37,388 nucleotides of DNA, taken from NCBI GenBank assembly GCA_018240405.1, contig JAFEFW010000009.1:1-37388 (forward strand). The letters run 5' to 3'. This document shows positions 14,840-23,058 of this stretch, in pieces. Every line of letters begins with the position of its first letter. Position 1 is the first letter of the stretch. Made by a program: the position numbers and the translations under genes. The notes beneath the pieces were generated by a model. The model was not told where the DNA came from and did no database searches. It was given only the letters and a program-made list of their open reading frames with translations. This DNA comes from Pseudomonadota bacterium. Its GTDB lineage: Bacteria; Pseudomonadota; Alphaproteobacteria; Acetobacterales; Acetobacteraceae.

Positions 14840-14867
14840 GCCGGTCCCGGGTGTGCGGGACACCGGC
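14840..14867. terminator. GC-rich hairpin after the amidohydrolase gene
   Basis: GCCGGTCCCG pairs with CGGGACACCGGC with a two-nt bulge, giving a strong stem between the amidohydrolase stop (14955) and the heme oxygenase start. No U-run follows on either strand, so it may pause polymerase or stabilise the mRNA end rather than terminate. Confidence 0.35.
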
Positions 14868-14954
14868 AGGCGCGTGTCAGCTGGCAAGCGGAGCCGGCAT
14901 CGCAGGGCAGGGCACCATCGCCTGCCACGGGAGGCCGGCCGCCGCGGCCGCCGG

Positions 14955-16160
14955 TCAGGCAGCGATCTGCTGGTGCTCCGGCACTTTCAGGTTGAAGAAC
15001 TTCGCCGCGTTCAGCCCGAGGATCTTGGCCCGCTGCACCTCGGACAGCTTTGGCATCGTGCGCTCGATTGCCTCCGCCGAATGCGGCCAGGTGCCTTCAT
15101 GGTGCGGATAGTCGTTCGCCCAGGCGAAGTTGTCGACCAGACCGAACGGCTCCGCCAGGAACAGCCCGACCGGGTCTTCCTGGAACGTCGCCATGCCGTG
15201 GGCCTTGTAGTAGTCGCTGGGCAGGCCCTGCAGCTTTGGCCGCACGAACATGTGGTGCTTGCGATAGCCCTCATCCATCGCTTCCAGCAGCCACGGCACC
15301 CAGCCGATGCCGGCCTCGATGGTGGCGAAGCGCAGGCCCTTGAAGCGCTCCAGCACGCCCGAGGCGCACAGATTCGCCACCGGCTCGATGGTCGGCGACA
15401 GCGAGTGGGTCACGTAGTTGATCACCGCGCCGCCATTGCCACGCGACGCCCGCGGGTCGCGGCCGGTCGAGATGTGGAAGGTGATCGGCAGGTTGGTTTC
15501 CTGGATCAGCGCCCACATCGGGTCGAAATGCGGCAAGTTGTAGTTGACGTGCTCGACGTCGTGACCGCCCCAGACCGGCTTGCACGGCAGCGACACAGCG
15601 CGGAAGCCGATCTTGGCGCAGCGCTCGATCTCGGCCAGCGTGCCTTCCAGGTCGCCGGTGGCGACGCAGGCGACCGGCAGCATCGAGTCCGGATAGGCGC
15701 CGAACTGCTCCCACGCCCAGTCGTTCCAGACGCGGCACTGCGCGTTGGCAAACACCGCGTCGGGCGTTGCCCACATTGCCAGGCCCTTGTTCGGGAAGAT
15801 GATCTCGACGTCGATGCCGTCGGCGCGATTGTCCTTGATGCGCTGCTCGACTTCGGCGCCGGCCTTGCTGCGGACCCAGTCCTCGCCCTCAAAGCTCATC
15901 ACGCGGACGCGATCGGGGCGATAGCCCTCGCAATAGCGCCACTGCACGCCCTGCTCATCGGTGATGATGCGCGGCACGCGGTCGCGGTACTTGGCGTCGA
16001 TGCGCTTTTCCCACAGGTCGGGCGGCTCATTCGCGTGGCTGTCAGTCGATACCATGAAGTATTTCTTCGGGTCGCCGGCGCGCGCGGTATGAATCCAGCC
16101 CGAGTGGCCGGGCGTTTCCAGACGCCAAAGATTGGGCGCATTAATAGGCACTTCGTTCAC
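14955..16160 (-). CDS. Amidohydrolase 2 / ACMSD-like metal-dependent hydrolase
   Basis: A 401-residue member of the amidohydrolase_2 (PF04909) TIM-barrel family, which includes decarboxylases and hydrolases with a Zn2+ site. Visible are MVSTDSHANEPPDLW (first metal region), EIIFPNKGLAMW, a barrel strand ending PITFHIS (metal histidine), GLRFATIEAGIGWVPWLLE and WANDYPHHEGTWPHS with the catalytic aspartate. The start is a GTG at 16160. The reaction cannot be assigned, and no pathway neighbours identify a substrate. An imperfect palindrome CTACTC-CC-GAGTAG (16179-16192) lies 19-32 nt upstream of the start and could be an operator. Confidence 0.87.
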   Translation of the reverse strand: MNEVPINAPNLWRLETPGHSGWIHTARAGDPKKYFMVSTDSHANEPPDLWEKRIDAKYRDRVPRIITDEQGVQWRYCEGYRPDRVRVMSFEGEDWVRSKAGAEVEQRIKDNRADGIDVEIIFPNKGLAMWATPDAVFANAQCRVWNDWAWEQFGAYPDSMLPVACVATGDLEGTLAEIERCAKIGFRAVSLPCKPVWGGHDVEHVNYNLPHFDPMWALIQETNLPITFHISTGRDPRASRGNGGAVINYVTHSLSPTIEPVANLCASGVLERFKGLRFATIEAGIGWVPWLLEAMDEGYRKHHMFVRPKLQGLPSDYYKAHGMATFQEDPVGLFLAEPFGLVDNFAWANDYPHHEGTWPHSAEAIERTMPKLSEVQRAKILGLNAAKFFNLKVPEHQQIAA

Positions 16161-16478
16161 AGGTGTTCTCCCCAGTTGCTACTCCCGAGTAGGAGTGTGG
16201 CACATTCAGGAGAAAACGCCAGTGTCTCGAACACCGATGGCTACGAGGCGCCTTCAGCGTTTCGTGTATGGCGACGCGGTTGCAACGGAGACATTGGTGC
16301 AGAACCGACCGACAGGAGTGGGTGGACCTGGGCGCACTATCCACCCACAGCATTGTCGTTTTGATATGCTGTCAGCTCTGGCCGACCGGATCGACTGAAC
16401 AAGAAACATCTGCCGGGCTCAGCACGGACGACCGTGCTTCCTGCGTTCTGGTCACCGCCTCGGTTGCGTCTGCAACGG
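16161..16478. other. Intergenic region with two inverted repeats
   Basis: No gene seen. CTACTC-CC-GAGTAG (16179-16192) sits just before the amidohydrolase start. A perfect 9-bp inverted repeat GTGGGTGGA/TCCACCCAC (16318-16326, 16340-16348) with a 13-nt loop lies midway and could end the leftward transcript from the beta-propeller gene. The part around 16195-16310 is unremarkable. Confidence 0.5.
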
Positions 16479-17108
16479 TCAGTCCGGACGGCGTACGACC
16501 CGGACGACGCCACTCGGGCCGCCGCCGCAGAAGAACACACCGGCGCCATCTGATTCCAGTCCGGATACGATTGTGCCGGCGGGCATCGCCAGCGCCTGCA
16601 GCACGGCGCCGCTCTGTGGGTCGATGCGCCGCAAGTCGCTCGCATCATCTTCCCATGTTCCGTGCCAGAGTTGGCCATCGACCCAGGTAACGCCCGTGAC
16701 ATGACGGCTGCAGTGGATACTGCGCAGGACTGCGCCCGTTTCGGGATCGACCTGATGGATTCTGCGTGCCTGATACTGGCCGACCCATAGTGAACCTTCG
16801 GCCCAGGCCATGCCGGACGCCACGCCGTCCGGTGCCGGGATCGTTGCCACAACGCGGTCGGTGGTTGGATCGATCTTCCAGATCAGCGTGCCGGATAGTT
16901 GGTAGATGTAGCGCCCGTCATAGGCCGTGCCGGCCTGCGCCGATATATGGATGCGATGCTGGATTGTGCCGCTTTCCGGATCGAGCGCCGCGAGGCTGTC
17001 GCCGGTCGCAATCCAGACCCGCTTACCATCGAACGATACGCCGTGTACGGCGGCAACACCCGGGAACGGACCAAGCTCGCGAACGATTTCGACTGCTGCG
17101 TATGTCAT
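16479..17108 (-). CDS. Small beta-propeller protein (YVTN/glutaminyl-cyclase-like repeats)
   Basis: A 209-residue protein made of about five blades with the pattern (I/L)W..DG..LW(I/V)....(I/V)...DP.(T/S)G. Examples are GKRVWIATGDSLAALDPESG, GTLIWKIDPTTDRV, GSLWVGQYQARRIHQVDPETG and GQLWHGTWEDDASDLRRIDPQSG. There is no signal peptide, so it is probably cytoplasmic. It starts 9 bp after the TPR/HTH regulator gene and is likely co-transcribed with it. Similar propellers bind ligands or act as glutamine cyclotransferases, but no catalytic site could be recognised. With the divergent DUF899 gene it forms a small cluster of unknown physiological role. Confidence 0.75.
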   Translation of the reverse strand: MTYAAVEIVRELGPFPGVAAVHGVSFDGKRVWIATGDSLAALDPESGTIQHRIHISAQAGTAYDGRYIYQLSGTLIWKIDPTTDRVVATIPAPDGVASGMAWAEGSLWVGQYQARRIHQVDPETGAVLRSIHCSRHVTGVTWVDGQLWHGTWEDDASDLRRIDPQSGAVLQALAMPAGTIVSGLESDGAGVFFCGGGPSGVVRVVRRPD

Positions 17109-17117
17109 GACGCCACC

Positions 17118-18338
17118 CTACGCATCAGGTAGCGGCGCCGGGAGTAACAACGCTGTCGCGAATTCCGGCGCCAGCGGCGTCATCCACCGGCGGGCCCGCC
17201 CACGCCCAACCGGCTGCACCGCGCCGTGCGCCGCAAGTTCTTCAAGCGCCCGCTGCACCTGCCGCTGGCTTGTCGTGAGCGCAATGGCGAGCGAGGAACT
17301 GGACCAGGCCTCACCGTCGGCCAGAAGGGCGATCAGAGACCCGTGCGGCGTCGCGGCCGGCGGCGCCAGCACGACCACCGCGTGTGCCTGGTTTGGCGCA
17401 AGAACGAAGCCGCGCCGAGTGGCGGTCACCGCAGCCAGGCCACGCAACGCAACGCGCAGGCGCCCGGTCTCAACCCGTAGGCGCACGCGATGCGATTCGT
17501 CAGCGTATCGTGCACCAAACGCCCGGGCGAGCAGCACGTCCCGCGCTGCGTCACCAGGCCAAGCTTCGGCAAGAACACGCACCAGCGCGAACAGCACCGG
17601 ACGGCGCGCGAGCAGGACCGCCCGATCGCCCGCGCGCACCGCATGGCGGCAGGCATCCACCACCAGCGTTCCGGATGCCAGGAGCGTTTCAACTTCGGCG
17701 AACCGGAGCAGGCGTTCCGAACCACGCGACACCAGCAGCGCAGCGGGCCGTTCCAGCACGTCGCGGGCAGCTTCGACTTCGGCGGAAAGGCCGGCAATGC
17801 CGGCCTCATGCGCCGTTCGTTCGGCGGTGGCCAGCGCCATCTGCGCCGCCGCCACATTGACCCGGCGGATGGCGATCCAGGCCAATGCCAGTGCGTGTGT
17901 GGCCTGGAGTGCAGGCGGCAGCCCGGCGGGCTCGAGTTCTGCCAGGTTACGTTCGGCGTCCAGAAGACGCCCCATCAGCACCAGCCGGCGGACGGCGAGC
18001 AGCCGCGCATGGGCGGAATTGATCCGATCGCCCCGCGCTTCGAGCGCCCTGTGTGCGGTGTCGAGCGCCCGCGCCGGCCAGGTGAGGTTACGCATGGCCA
18101 ACGCGATCTCGGCTTCAGCCACCGCGCACCGGGCCCGAGCCAGAACCTCATGCGGGCCAAAACTGCGTTTTGCACGGCGCAGCAGCAGGCGAGCCCGCTC
18201 CAGGTCGCCAAGCTGGGCCATGGCCGTTCCACGCAGCGCCAGTGCAAGCGGATCGTCACGCAGCGCCACACGATTCAGCGCGGCCAATGGATCGCCGGCC
18301 GCCAGGGCGCGCGCTGCAGCGGCGATCACAAGGTCCAT
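17118..18338 (-). CDS. TPR-rich protein with C-terminal helix-turn-helix, probable regulator
   Basis: A 406-residue protein. The N-terminal two thirds are alanine/leucine-rich paired helices of TPR type (for example LALALRGTAMAQLGDLERARLLLRRA). A mixed segment around 300-345 contains RGFVLAPNQAHAVVVLAPP. The C-terminus has a winged-helix/HTH-like segment (GSLIALLADGEAWSSSSLAIALTTSQRQVQRALEELAAHGAVQPVG) followed by RGRARRWM. The layout suggests a transcription factor whose helical repeats sense a partner or ligand. It lies 99 bp from the divergent DUF899 gene, a likely target, and just upstream of the beta-propeller gene. Family assignment is by architecture only. Confidence 0.72.
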   Translation of the reverse strand: MDLVIAAAARALAAGDPLAALNRVALRDDPLALALRGTAMAQLGDLERARLLLRRAKRSFGPHEVLARARCAVAEAEIALAMRNLTWPARALDTAHRALEARGDRINSAHARLLAVRRLVLMGRLLDAERNLAELEPAGLPPALQATHALALAWIAIRRVNVAAAQMALATAERTAHEAGIAGLSAEVEAARDVLERPAALLVSRGSERLLRFAEVETLLASGTLVVDACRHAVRAGDRAVLLARRPVLFALVRVLAEAWPGDAARDVLLARAFGARYADESHRVRLRVETGRLRVALRGLAAVTATRRGFVLAPNQAHAVVVLAPPAATPHGSLIALLADGEAWSSSSLAIALTTSQRQVQRALEELAAHGAVQPVGRGRARRWMTPLAPEFATALLLPAPLPDA

Positions 18339-18437
18339 CCAAAGCCCGCCAGATTTGTCACTCCCGTCCTCCGGGATGCCACGCCTACCTCTTCCCCGCG
18401 GACCCAGCGTGTTCGCTGCTCAAGGGAGAAAGCAATC

Positions 18438-19214
18438 ATGGCATCTCATACCATCGGCACCAGGGGCGACTGGCTCGCAGCGCGCATCGAACTGCTTGAG
18501 GCCGAGAAGGCGCTGACCCGGCAGAGCGACGAACTGGCACGCCGGCGTCAGGCACTGCCGTGGGTTGCCGTGCAGAAGACCTATCGTTTCGACACGGAAC
18601 ATGGCACGGCGACACTGGCCGACCTGTTCCAGGGCCGGTCGCAATTGCTGATCTATCATTTCATGTTCGGTCCGGACTGGAAGGCGGGCTGTCCGTCCTG
18701 CTCGATGATCGCCGATGGGTTCAACGGGTTCGCGGTGCATCTGGCGCAGCATGATGTCATGTTGTGGGCGGTATCGCGGGCGCCGCTGGCGAAGCTGCTG
18801 GCCTATCGGCAGCGGATGGGATGGACGTTCCCGTGGGCGTCGTCCTTCGAAAGCGACTTCAACCACGATTTCAACGTCTGGATCACAGAGGAGGAGCAGC
18901 TTCGGGGCGGGGTCGAATACAACTACCGTCCGCAGGCCGCATTCGCCTGGCGTCCGGAGCAGGACGGCGGCGGCGCACAGGCAGAGAACCGCTTCGCGGC
19001 CATGTGCGGGACCGATACGGCGTCCTTCCACCGCGACCGCCCGGGCATGAGTGCGTTCGCGTTGCAGGATGGCGCCATCTTCCACACCTACTCCACCTAC
19101 GCCCGCGGCCTCGACGGTTTGTGGGGCGCATACCAGTGGCTCGACCGAGCGCCCTTGGGCCGCAATGACCAGGGTGTATGGTGGCGCCGCCACGACGAGT
19201 ATGCCTCGATCTGA
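18438..19214 (+). CDS. DUF899 thioredoxin-fold protein
   Basis: A 258-residue member of the DUF899 family (thioredoxin-like). I chose the ATG at 18438 (GGGAGA about 9 nt upstream); the open frame continues far upstream only as antisense to the regulator gene. Typical features are WLAARIELLEAEKALTRQSDELARRRQALPWV at the N-terminus, LIYHFMFGPDWKAGCPSCSMIADGFNG with a CxxC (GCPSC), FPWASSFESDFNHDF and the C-terminal RHDEYAS. The physiological role is unknown; the CxxC suggests redox chemistry. Divergence from the TPR/HTH gene suggests regulation by it. Confidence 0.87.
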   Translation: MASHTIGTRGDWLAARIELLEAEKALTRQSDELARRRQALPWVAVQKTYRFDTEHGTATLADLFQGRSQLLIYHFMFGPDWKAGCPSCSMIADGFNGFAVHLAQHDVMLWAVSRAPLAKLLAYRQRMGWTFPWASSFESDFNHDFNVWITEEEQLRGGVEYNYRPQAAFAWRPEQDGGGAQAENRFAAMCGTDTASFHRDRPGMSAFALQDGAIFHTYSTYARGLDGLWGAYQWLDRAPLGRNDQGVWWRRHDEYASI

Positions 19215-19316
19215 GCAGCCCGAAGTGCCCGTTGAGGCGTCGGATGGCGGCGGCCTTGCGTCTGCCGCGGCCGCGTGCCATCCGTTCCGTCGTATACCAA
19301 TCAAGAGGGCACGCCC

Positions 19317-20501
19317 ATGCAACGCGAAGTCTTTGTCGTCTCCGGCGTCCGCACCGCCATCGGTGACTTCGGCGGCAGCCTGAAGGACGTTGCGCCGACC
19401 GATCTTGGCGCCCAGGTGGTGAAAGAGGCGCTATCGCGCGCCGGCGTCGACGGCGCTGAAGTGAACCACGTGGTGTTCGGTAACGTCATCCATACGGAAG
19501 CGAAGGACATGTACCTCTCCCGCGTCGCCGCGGTGAACGCAGGCGTGTCGCAGGACGCGCCGGCACTGACGCTGAACCGGCTTTGCGGTTCCGGCCTGCA
19601 GGCGGTGGTCTCCGCGGCGCAGGCCGTGACGCTGGGTGATGCAGACATCGCCGTCGCCGGCGGCGCCGAAAGCATGAGCCGCGCCGCCTATCTGGCGCAG
19701 GGCATGCGCTGGGGTGCGCGCATGGGCGACACGGCGATGATCGACATGATGACGGCGGCGCTGCACGACCCGTTCCACAACATCCACATGGGCGAGACGG
19801 CAGAGAACCTGGCTGAAAGCCACCAGATCACCCGCCAGATGCAGGATGAACTGGCGTTGACGTCGCACCAGCGGGCCGCGCGCGCCATCAAGGAAGGCCG
19901 CTTCAAGGCGCAGATCCTGCCAGTGGTGCAGAAGACGCGGAAGGGTGAGGTGGTGTTCGACACGGACGAACACGTTCGCCCGGATGTCAGCGCGGCTGAC
20001 CTGGGCAAGCTGCGCCCGGTGTTCCGCAAGGACGGCACGGTGACCGCCGGCAACGCCTCGGGCATCAATGACGGTGCCGCCTCGGTGGTGCTGATGGACG
20101 GCGATACGCTGGCGAAGCGCGGCGCCAAGCCGATGGGCCGCCTGGTCGCCTACGCCCATGCCGGCGTCGATCCGAAGGTGATGGGCATCGGTCCGGTGCC
20201 GGCCAGCCGCAAGGTGCTGGAGCGCGCAGGGCTGCGCCTGGAGGACATGGACGTCATCGAGTCCAACGAGGCATTCGCCGCGCAGGCCTGCGCGGTGGCG
20301 AAGGACCTCGGCTTCCACCCAGACAAGGTCAACCCCAACGGTTCCGGCATCTCGCTCGGCCATCCGGTCGGTGCGACGGGAACGATCCTGACGGTGAAGG
20401 CGCTATACGAGCTGGAGCGGATCGACGGCCGTTACGCGCTGGTGACGATGTGCATCGGCGGCGGCCAGGGCATCGCGGCGATCTTCGAGCGGGTGCACTG
20501 A
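19317..20501 (+). CDS. Acetyl-CoA acetyltransferase / beta-ketothiolase
   Basis: A 394-residue canonical thiolase, closest in flavour to BktB/PhaA biosynthetic or broad-range beta-ketothiolases. The full catalytic set is present: nucleophile Cys90 in LNRLCGSGLQA, His349 in LGHPVGATG and Cys379 in MCIGGGQG; NEAFAAQA and GNASGINDGAA are also intact. It would condense two acetyl-CoA, or cleave 3-ketoacyl-CoA, in polyhydroxyalkanoate or fatty acid metabolism. I use the ATG at 19317 with AGAGGG upstream. No phaB or phaC is adjacent. It is convergent with the ABC-binding protein gene across a repeat-bearing gap. Confidence 0.93.
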   Translation: MQREVFVVSGVRTAIGDFGGSLKDVAPTDLGAQVVKEALSRAGVDGAEVNHVVFGNVIHTEAKDMYLSRVAAVNAGVSQDAPALTLNRLCGSGLQAVVSAAQAVTLGDADIAVAGGAESMSRAAYLAQGMRWGARMGDTAMIDMMTAALHDPFHNIHMGETAENLAESHQITRQMQDELALTSHQRAARAIKEGRFKAQILPVVQKTRKGEVVFDTDEHVRPDVSAADLGKLRPVFRKDGTVTAGNASGINDGAASVVLMDGDTLAKRGAKPMGRLVAYAHAGVDPKVMGIGPVPASRKVLERAGLRLEDMDVIESNEAFAAQACAVAKDLGFHPDKVNPNGSGISLGHPVGATGTILTVKALYELERIDGRYALVTMCIGGGQGIAAIFERVH

Positions 20502-20973
20502 GGGCTTCGTTGGCTTGAGCCTGTGCTTCGTCTCTACTGCCGTCGCGGCGGGCGCGGGCTCTTTATACGTTGAAACAGGCCTGTCGGTGGCGGCCGTTGC
20601 TCTCTCGTCATGGCGGTGGCCGTTGCTATTTCGTCATGTCAGGCCTGCGCTCTATTGGCCTTTAGATTGGCCAATTTGGGCGATCGTTGATTTCTCGTCA
20701 TGGCGGGCGAAGGCCCGTCATCCACGCCTTGCGGTTGAGAATCCCGCGCAGAAACAGCGCCTTTGCGGCCAAGCCGTGGATGCGGGCCTTCGCTCGTCAT
20801 GACGATGAAAGTCGGTGCCGCACGCCAGGCGTCCGATACAGCTTTAGCTGAACGCCTGGTATCTGCGTTCCCAGTTCCGCCAAATCAGCGAAAAGGGGAG
20901 TGCACCGCGTTGGGCGCCAGGACAGTCAGCGGACGGCACGGATGCCGGCACGCCGCAACTTTACGGGTCCCGC
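20502..20973. other. Convergent intergenic region filled by the palindromic repeat
   Basis: No gene seen. Two truncated heads of the repeat (TCTCTCGTCATGGCGG near 20601 and ATTTCGTCATG near 20628) sit in an approximate 26-bp tandem duplication starting GGCCGTTGCT (20592 and 20618). They precede the full-length element at 20696-20804. A conserved tail GATGAAAGTCGGTGCCGCACG follows, ending near 20858. Because the flanking genes converge, the hairpins could also serve as a two-way terminator. Confidence 0.7.
20696..20804. repeat. Full-length palindromic element, intergenic copy
   Basis: 109 bp with ends CGTCATGG/TCATGACG. Arm 1 holds GGCGGGC-GAAG-GCCCGTC followed by ATCCACGCCTTGCGG. Arm 2 is the diverged reverse complement beginning GCCAAGCCGTGGATGCGGG. 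Length and ends match the copies in bchD and pbpC; the centre differs. Confidence 0.92.
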
Positions 20974-22197
20974 TTAACTCTTGATCAACGGGCAGCCGCC
21001 TTCATTGATCGGACGGAACGCCTCATCGGCCGGCGTCACGGCCACGACCTTGGCAATATCCCACGATCCCTTGCTCTCTGACGGCTTCTTCGCCTGTAGC
21101 AGATAGACCGGGTGCAGCGCCCGACCGTCCGGCCGAATGCGACCCGGCCCGAAGCAGTCATCGTCGGTCGGCATCGCCTTCATCCGCTCGACGACCGCGC
21201 GCCCGTCCGCCTTCGCCGCGGCCACGCCCATGTCGTTCACCGCCTTCAGGAAGTGCAGCGTCACCGCGTAGTCGCCCGCCTGCGTCATGTTCGGCCATAC
21301 GCCGTTCGGCGTCTTGCCCTTCACCCGGTTGTTCCAGGCGCGCGTGCGGTCGTTCAGGTCCCAGTAGTACGATTCGCTCCAGCGCATGCCGTTGGCGACA
21401 TCCAGCCCCAGCGCCCGCACGCCGCGTACCTGGATCAGCAGCGCCGCGATCTGCATGGAGTTGGCAACGCCGAACTCCTGCGCCTGCTTGATGCAGTTTT
21501 CCGTATCGGCGCCGGCCATGCACAGGCCCAGCACCTTGGCGCCCGACGCCTGCGCGCGGATCAGCATCGACGAGAAATCCGTTGTCTCGGGGAACGGATA
21601 CGCCACGCTGCCCAGCACCTTGCCGCCGGCTTTCGTTATGATCTCGGACGTGTCGCGCTGCAGCGTCTGGCCAAACACATAGTCTGCGGTGATGAAATAC
21701 CAGCTGTCGCCGCCTTCCTTTACGGTCGCGCCGCCGGTCGATTTGCCGAGCATGTAGGTATCGTAGGTCCAATGCACCGTGTTCGGGCTGCACTGCTTTC
21801 CGGTCAGGTCGGACGATCCGGTGCCGGAATTGAGGTAGACCTTGTTCTTCTCCCGGCACACTGTGTTGACCGCCAGCCCGACGGATGACGTCGGCACATC
21901 GACGATTGCATCGACGCCGTCGCGGTCGATCCATTGCCGGGCGATGGAAATGCCGACATCCGGCTTGTTCTGGTGGTCGGCCGACAGCACCTCGACATTC
22001 CAGCCCTTGCCGGACAGGCCGAAATCCTCCAGCGCCTGCCTGGCGCAGACCACGCCCGTTGGCCCGCCATCGTCGCGGTAGGGTCCGGACTGGTCGTTCA
22101 TCACGCCGATGCGGATCGTCGGGCTCTGCGCATGGCCAAGGCGCGGCAGCGCGGCGGCCGCTCCAGCAGCGAGGAGGGCGCGTCGTTGCAAGATCAT
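20974..22197 (-). CDS. ABC transporter substrate-binding protein (branched-chain amino acid/amide type)
   Basis: A 407-residue periplasmic binding protein of the Leu/Ile/Val-urea (HAAT) family. The N-terminal export signal MILQRRALLAAGAAAALPRLGHA ends in a type I cleavage site and carries adjacent arginines. The mature part starts TIRIGVMNDQSGPYRDDGGP and keeps the two-lobe periplasmic pattern (VDAIVDVPTSSVGLAVN, WYFITADYVFGQTLQRD, GAKVLGLCMAG). The ATG at 22197 has AGGAA upstream. No permease or ATPase genes flank it, so it is an orphan receptor; partners may be encoded elsewhere. The ligand is unknown. Family members in such genomes often bind aromatic or small organic acids. Confidence 0.88.
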   Translation of the reverse strand: MILQRRALLAAGAAAALPRLGHAQSPTIRIGVMNDQSGPYRDDGGPTGVVCARQALEDFGLSGKGWNVEVLSADHQNKPDVGISIARQWIDRDGVDAIVDVPTSSVGLAVNTVCREKNKVYLNSGTGSSDLTGKQCSPNTVHWTYDTYMLGKSTGGATVKEGGDSWYFITADYVFGQTLQRDTSEIITKAGGKVLGSVAYPFPETTDFSSMLIRAQASGAKVLGLCMAGADTENCIKQAQEFGVANSMQIAALLIQVRGVRALGLDVANGMRWSESYYWDLNDRTRAWNNRVKGKTPNGVWPNMTQAGDYAVTLHFLKAVNDMGVAAAKADGRAVVERMKAMPTDDDCFGPGRIRPDGRALHPVYLLQAKKPSESKGSWDIAKVVAVTPADEAFRPINEGGCPLIKS

Positions 22198-22396
22198 CTT
22201 GTTCGTTCCTGTGGAGGTGTTTCGTCAGGCTGCGCCGGCGCGCCTGAATGGCGGGTCCCGTGCCATAGCCACGGCTGCCACGGCTAGTCACAACCTGGCG
22301 AATACATGCGGAGCTGCGGTGGCTCGCACGGCCCAGTGATGGTTTCCGGACGCTGGTGCGCGCCGACAATGGCGGGAACGGGCGCGGTCGCCGGAA

Positions 22397-22446
22397 GTCT
22401 GGCCGCGCGCTTATGCGCGAAGTGTGGCCGTGCGCTTATGCGCGGC
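22397..22446. repeat. Two 25-bp tandem repeats with small palindromes
   Basis: Units starting GTCTGGCCGCGCGC and GTGTGGCCGTGCGC each contain GCGC-TTAT-GCGC, a 4-4-4 hairpin; the first extends to CGCGC-TTAT-GCGCG. Four substitutions separate the two units. Confidence 0.75.
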
Positions 22447-22600
22447 GGCAACAAAATCCAAGGCGACACACGTGCTTTAATCGTGATGCCTGGTAAAGCA
22501 CCCAGGTGAAGCTTTGTCGGTCTTGTCGTCCGCCATGCATGAACGCGCGGCGAACAAAGACCAAGGTTGCGCGAGTCGATACGTCGTTTCGACGATAAGA

Positions 22601-22630
22601 GGCGTCCCGGGCACTATGCTCCGGGACGCC
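22601..22630. terminator. Strong hairpin downstream of the DUF35 gene
   Basis: A perfect 10-bp stem GGCGTCCCGG/CCGGGACGCC with a 10-nt loop lies 24 nt beyond the DUF35 stop (22654). On the leftward strand it is followed by TCTTATCG, only weakly U-rich, so termination is probable but not certain. Confidence 0.6.
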
Positions 22631-22653
22631 TGCCGGACTTAATGCGCCGGTCG

Positions 22654-23052
22654 TTACGCCGGCTTGAAGAACGGCAATGACGGGCCGTCCTCGGTTTTGA
22701 TGAACGTTACTACAACGTTCTGGCCGATCTTGATCTCTTTCGGATCAACCTCGACGATGTTGGTCAGCACGGTCGGGCCTTCGGCCAGCTTCACATAAGC
22801 GATGGTGTGCGGCGGCGAGCCGCGCTCCAGCGTGCTGAACGAGTAGACCGTGCCCTTGCCGGACGCCTGCTCCCAAGTGGTGTCGCCGAAGCAGAACGGG
22901 CAGAGGTCGCGCGGGTAGAAGTGCGGCTTCTTGCACTTCGTGCAGCGCTTGATCATCAGCTTGCCCTGGTCACACGCCTCGAAGAACGGCTTGGTCTCAG
23001 GGTTGGTGTCAGGTGTCCCGACGAACGGGATCTTCCGAGCTACGTATGCCAT
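22654..23052 (-). CDS. DUF35 zinc-ribbon/OB-fold acyl-CoA-binding protein
   Basis: A 132-residue protein with the DUF35 layout: an N-terminal helix (TNPETKPFFEACDQGKLMIKRC), a zinc ribbon with four cysteines (CTKCKKPHFYPRDLCPFC) and a C-terminal OB-fold (GKGTVYSFSTLERGSPPHTIAYVKLAEGP...). Such proteins partner thiolase-like enzymes, binding the CoA substrate and completing the active site, as in ChsH2-Ltp2 or archaeal thiolase/HMG-CoA synthase complexes. It starts 6 bp after the thiolase-like gene, which strongly suggests a complex. Confidence 0.92.
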   Translation of the reverse strand: MAYVARKIPFVGTPDTNPETKPFFEACDQGKLMIKRCTKCKKPHFYPRDLCPFCFGDTTWEQASGKGTVYSFSTLERGSPPHTIAYVKLAEGPTVLTNIVEVDPKEIKIGQNVVVTFIKTEDGPSLPFFKPA

Positions 23053-23058
23053 GAAGGA

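Larger units (their letters stand above)
22198..22653. other. Gene-free region with a short tandem repeat and a terminator hairpin
   Basis: No gene seen. It holds a small inverted repeat ATGGC/GCCAT (22248-22266), a two-unit 25-bp tandem repeat (22397-22446) and a strong hairpin (22601-22630) after the DUF35 gene. The rest shows nothing recognisable. Confidence 0.55.

Noticed and set aside
14508-18516. Long + strand open frames (for example 14508-16364 and 16927-18516)
   Set aside because: They are antisense to heme oxygenase, the amidohydrolase and the regulator genes. Composition is Arg/Ala/Ser-rich and there is no ribosome-binding site or family resemblance.
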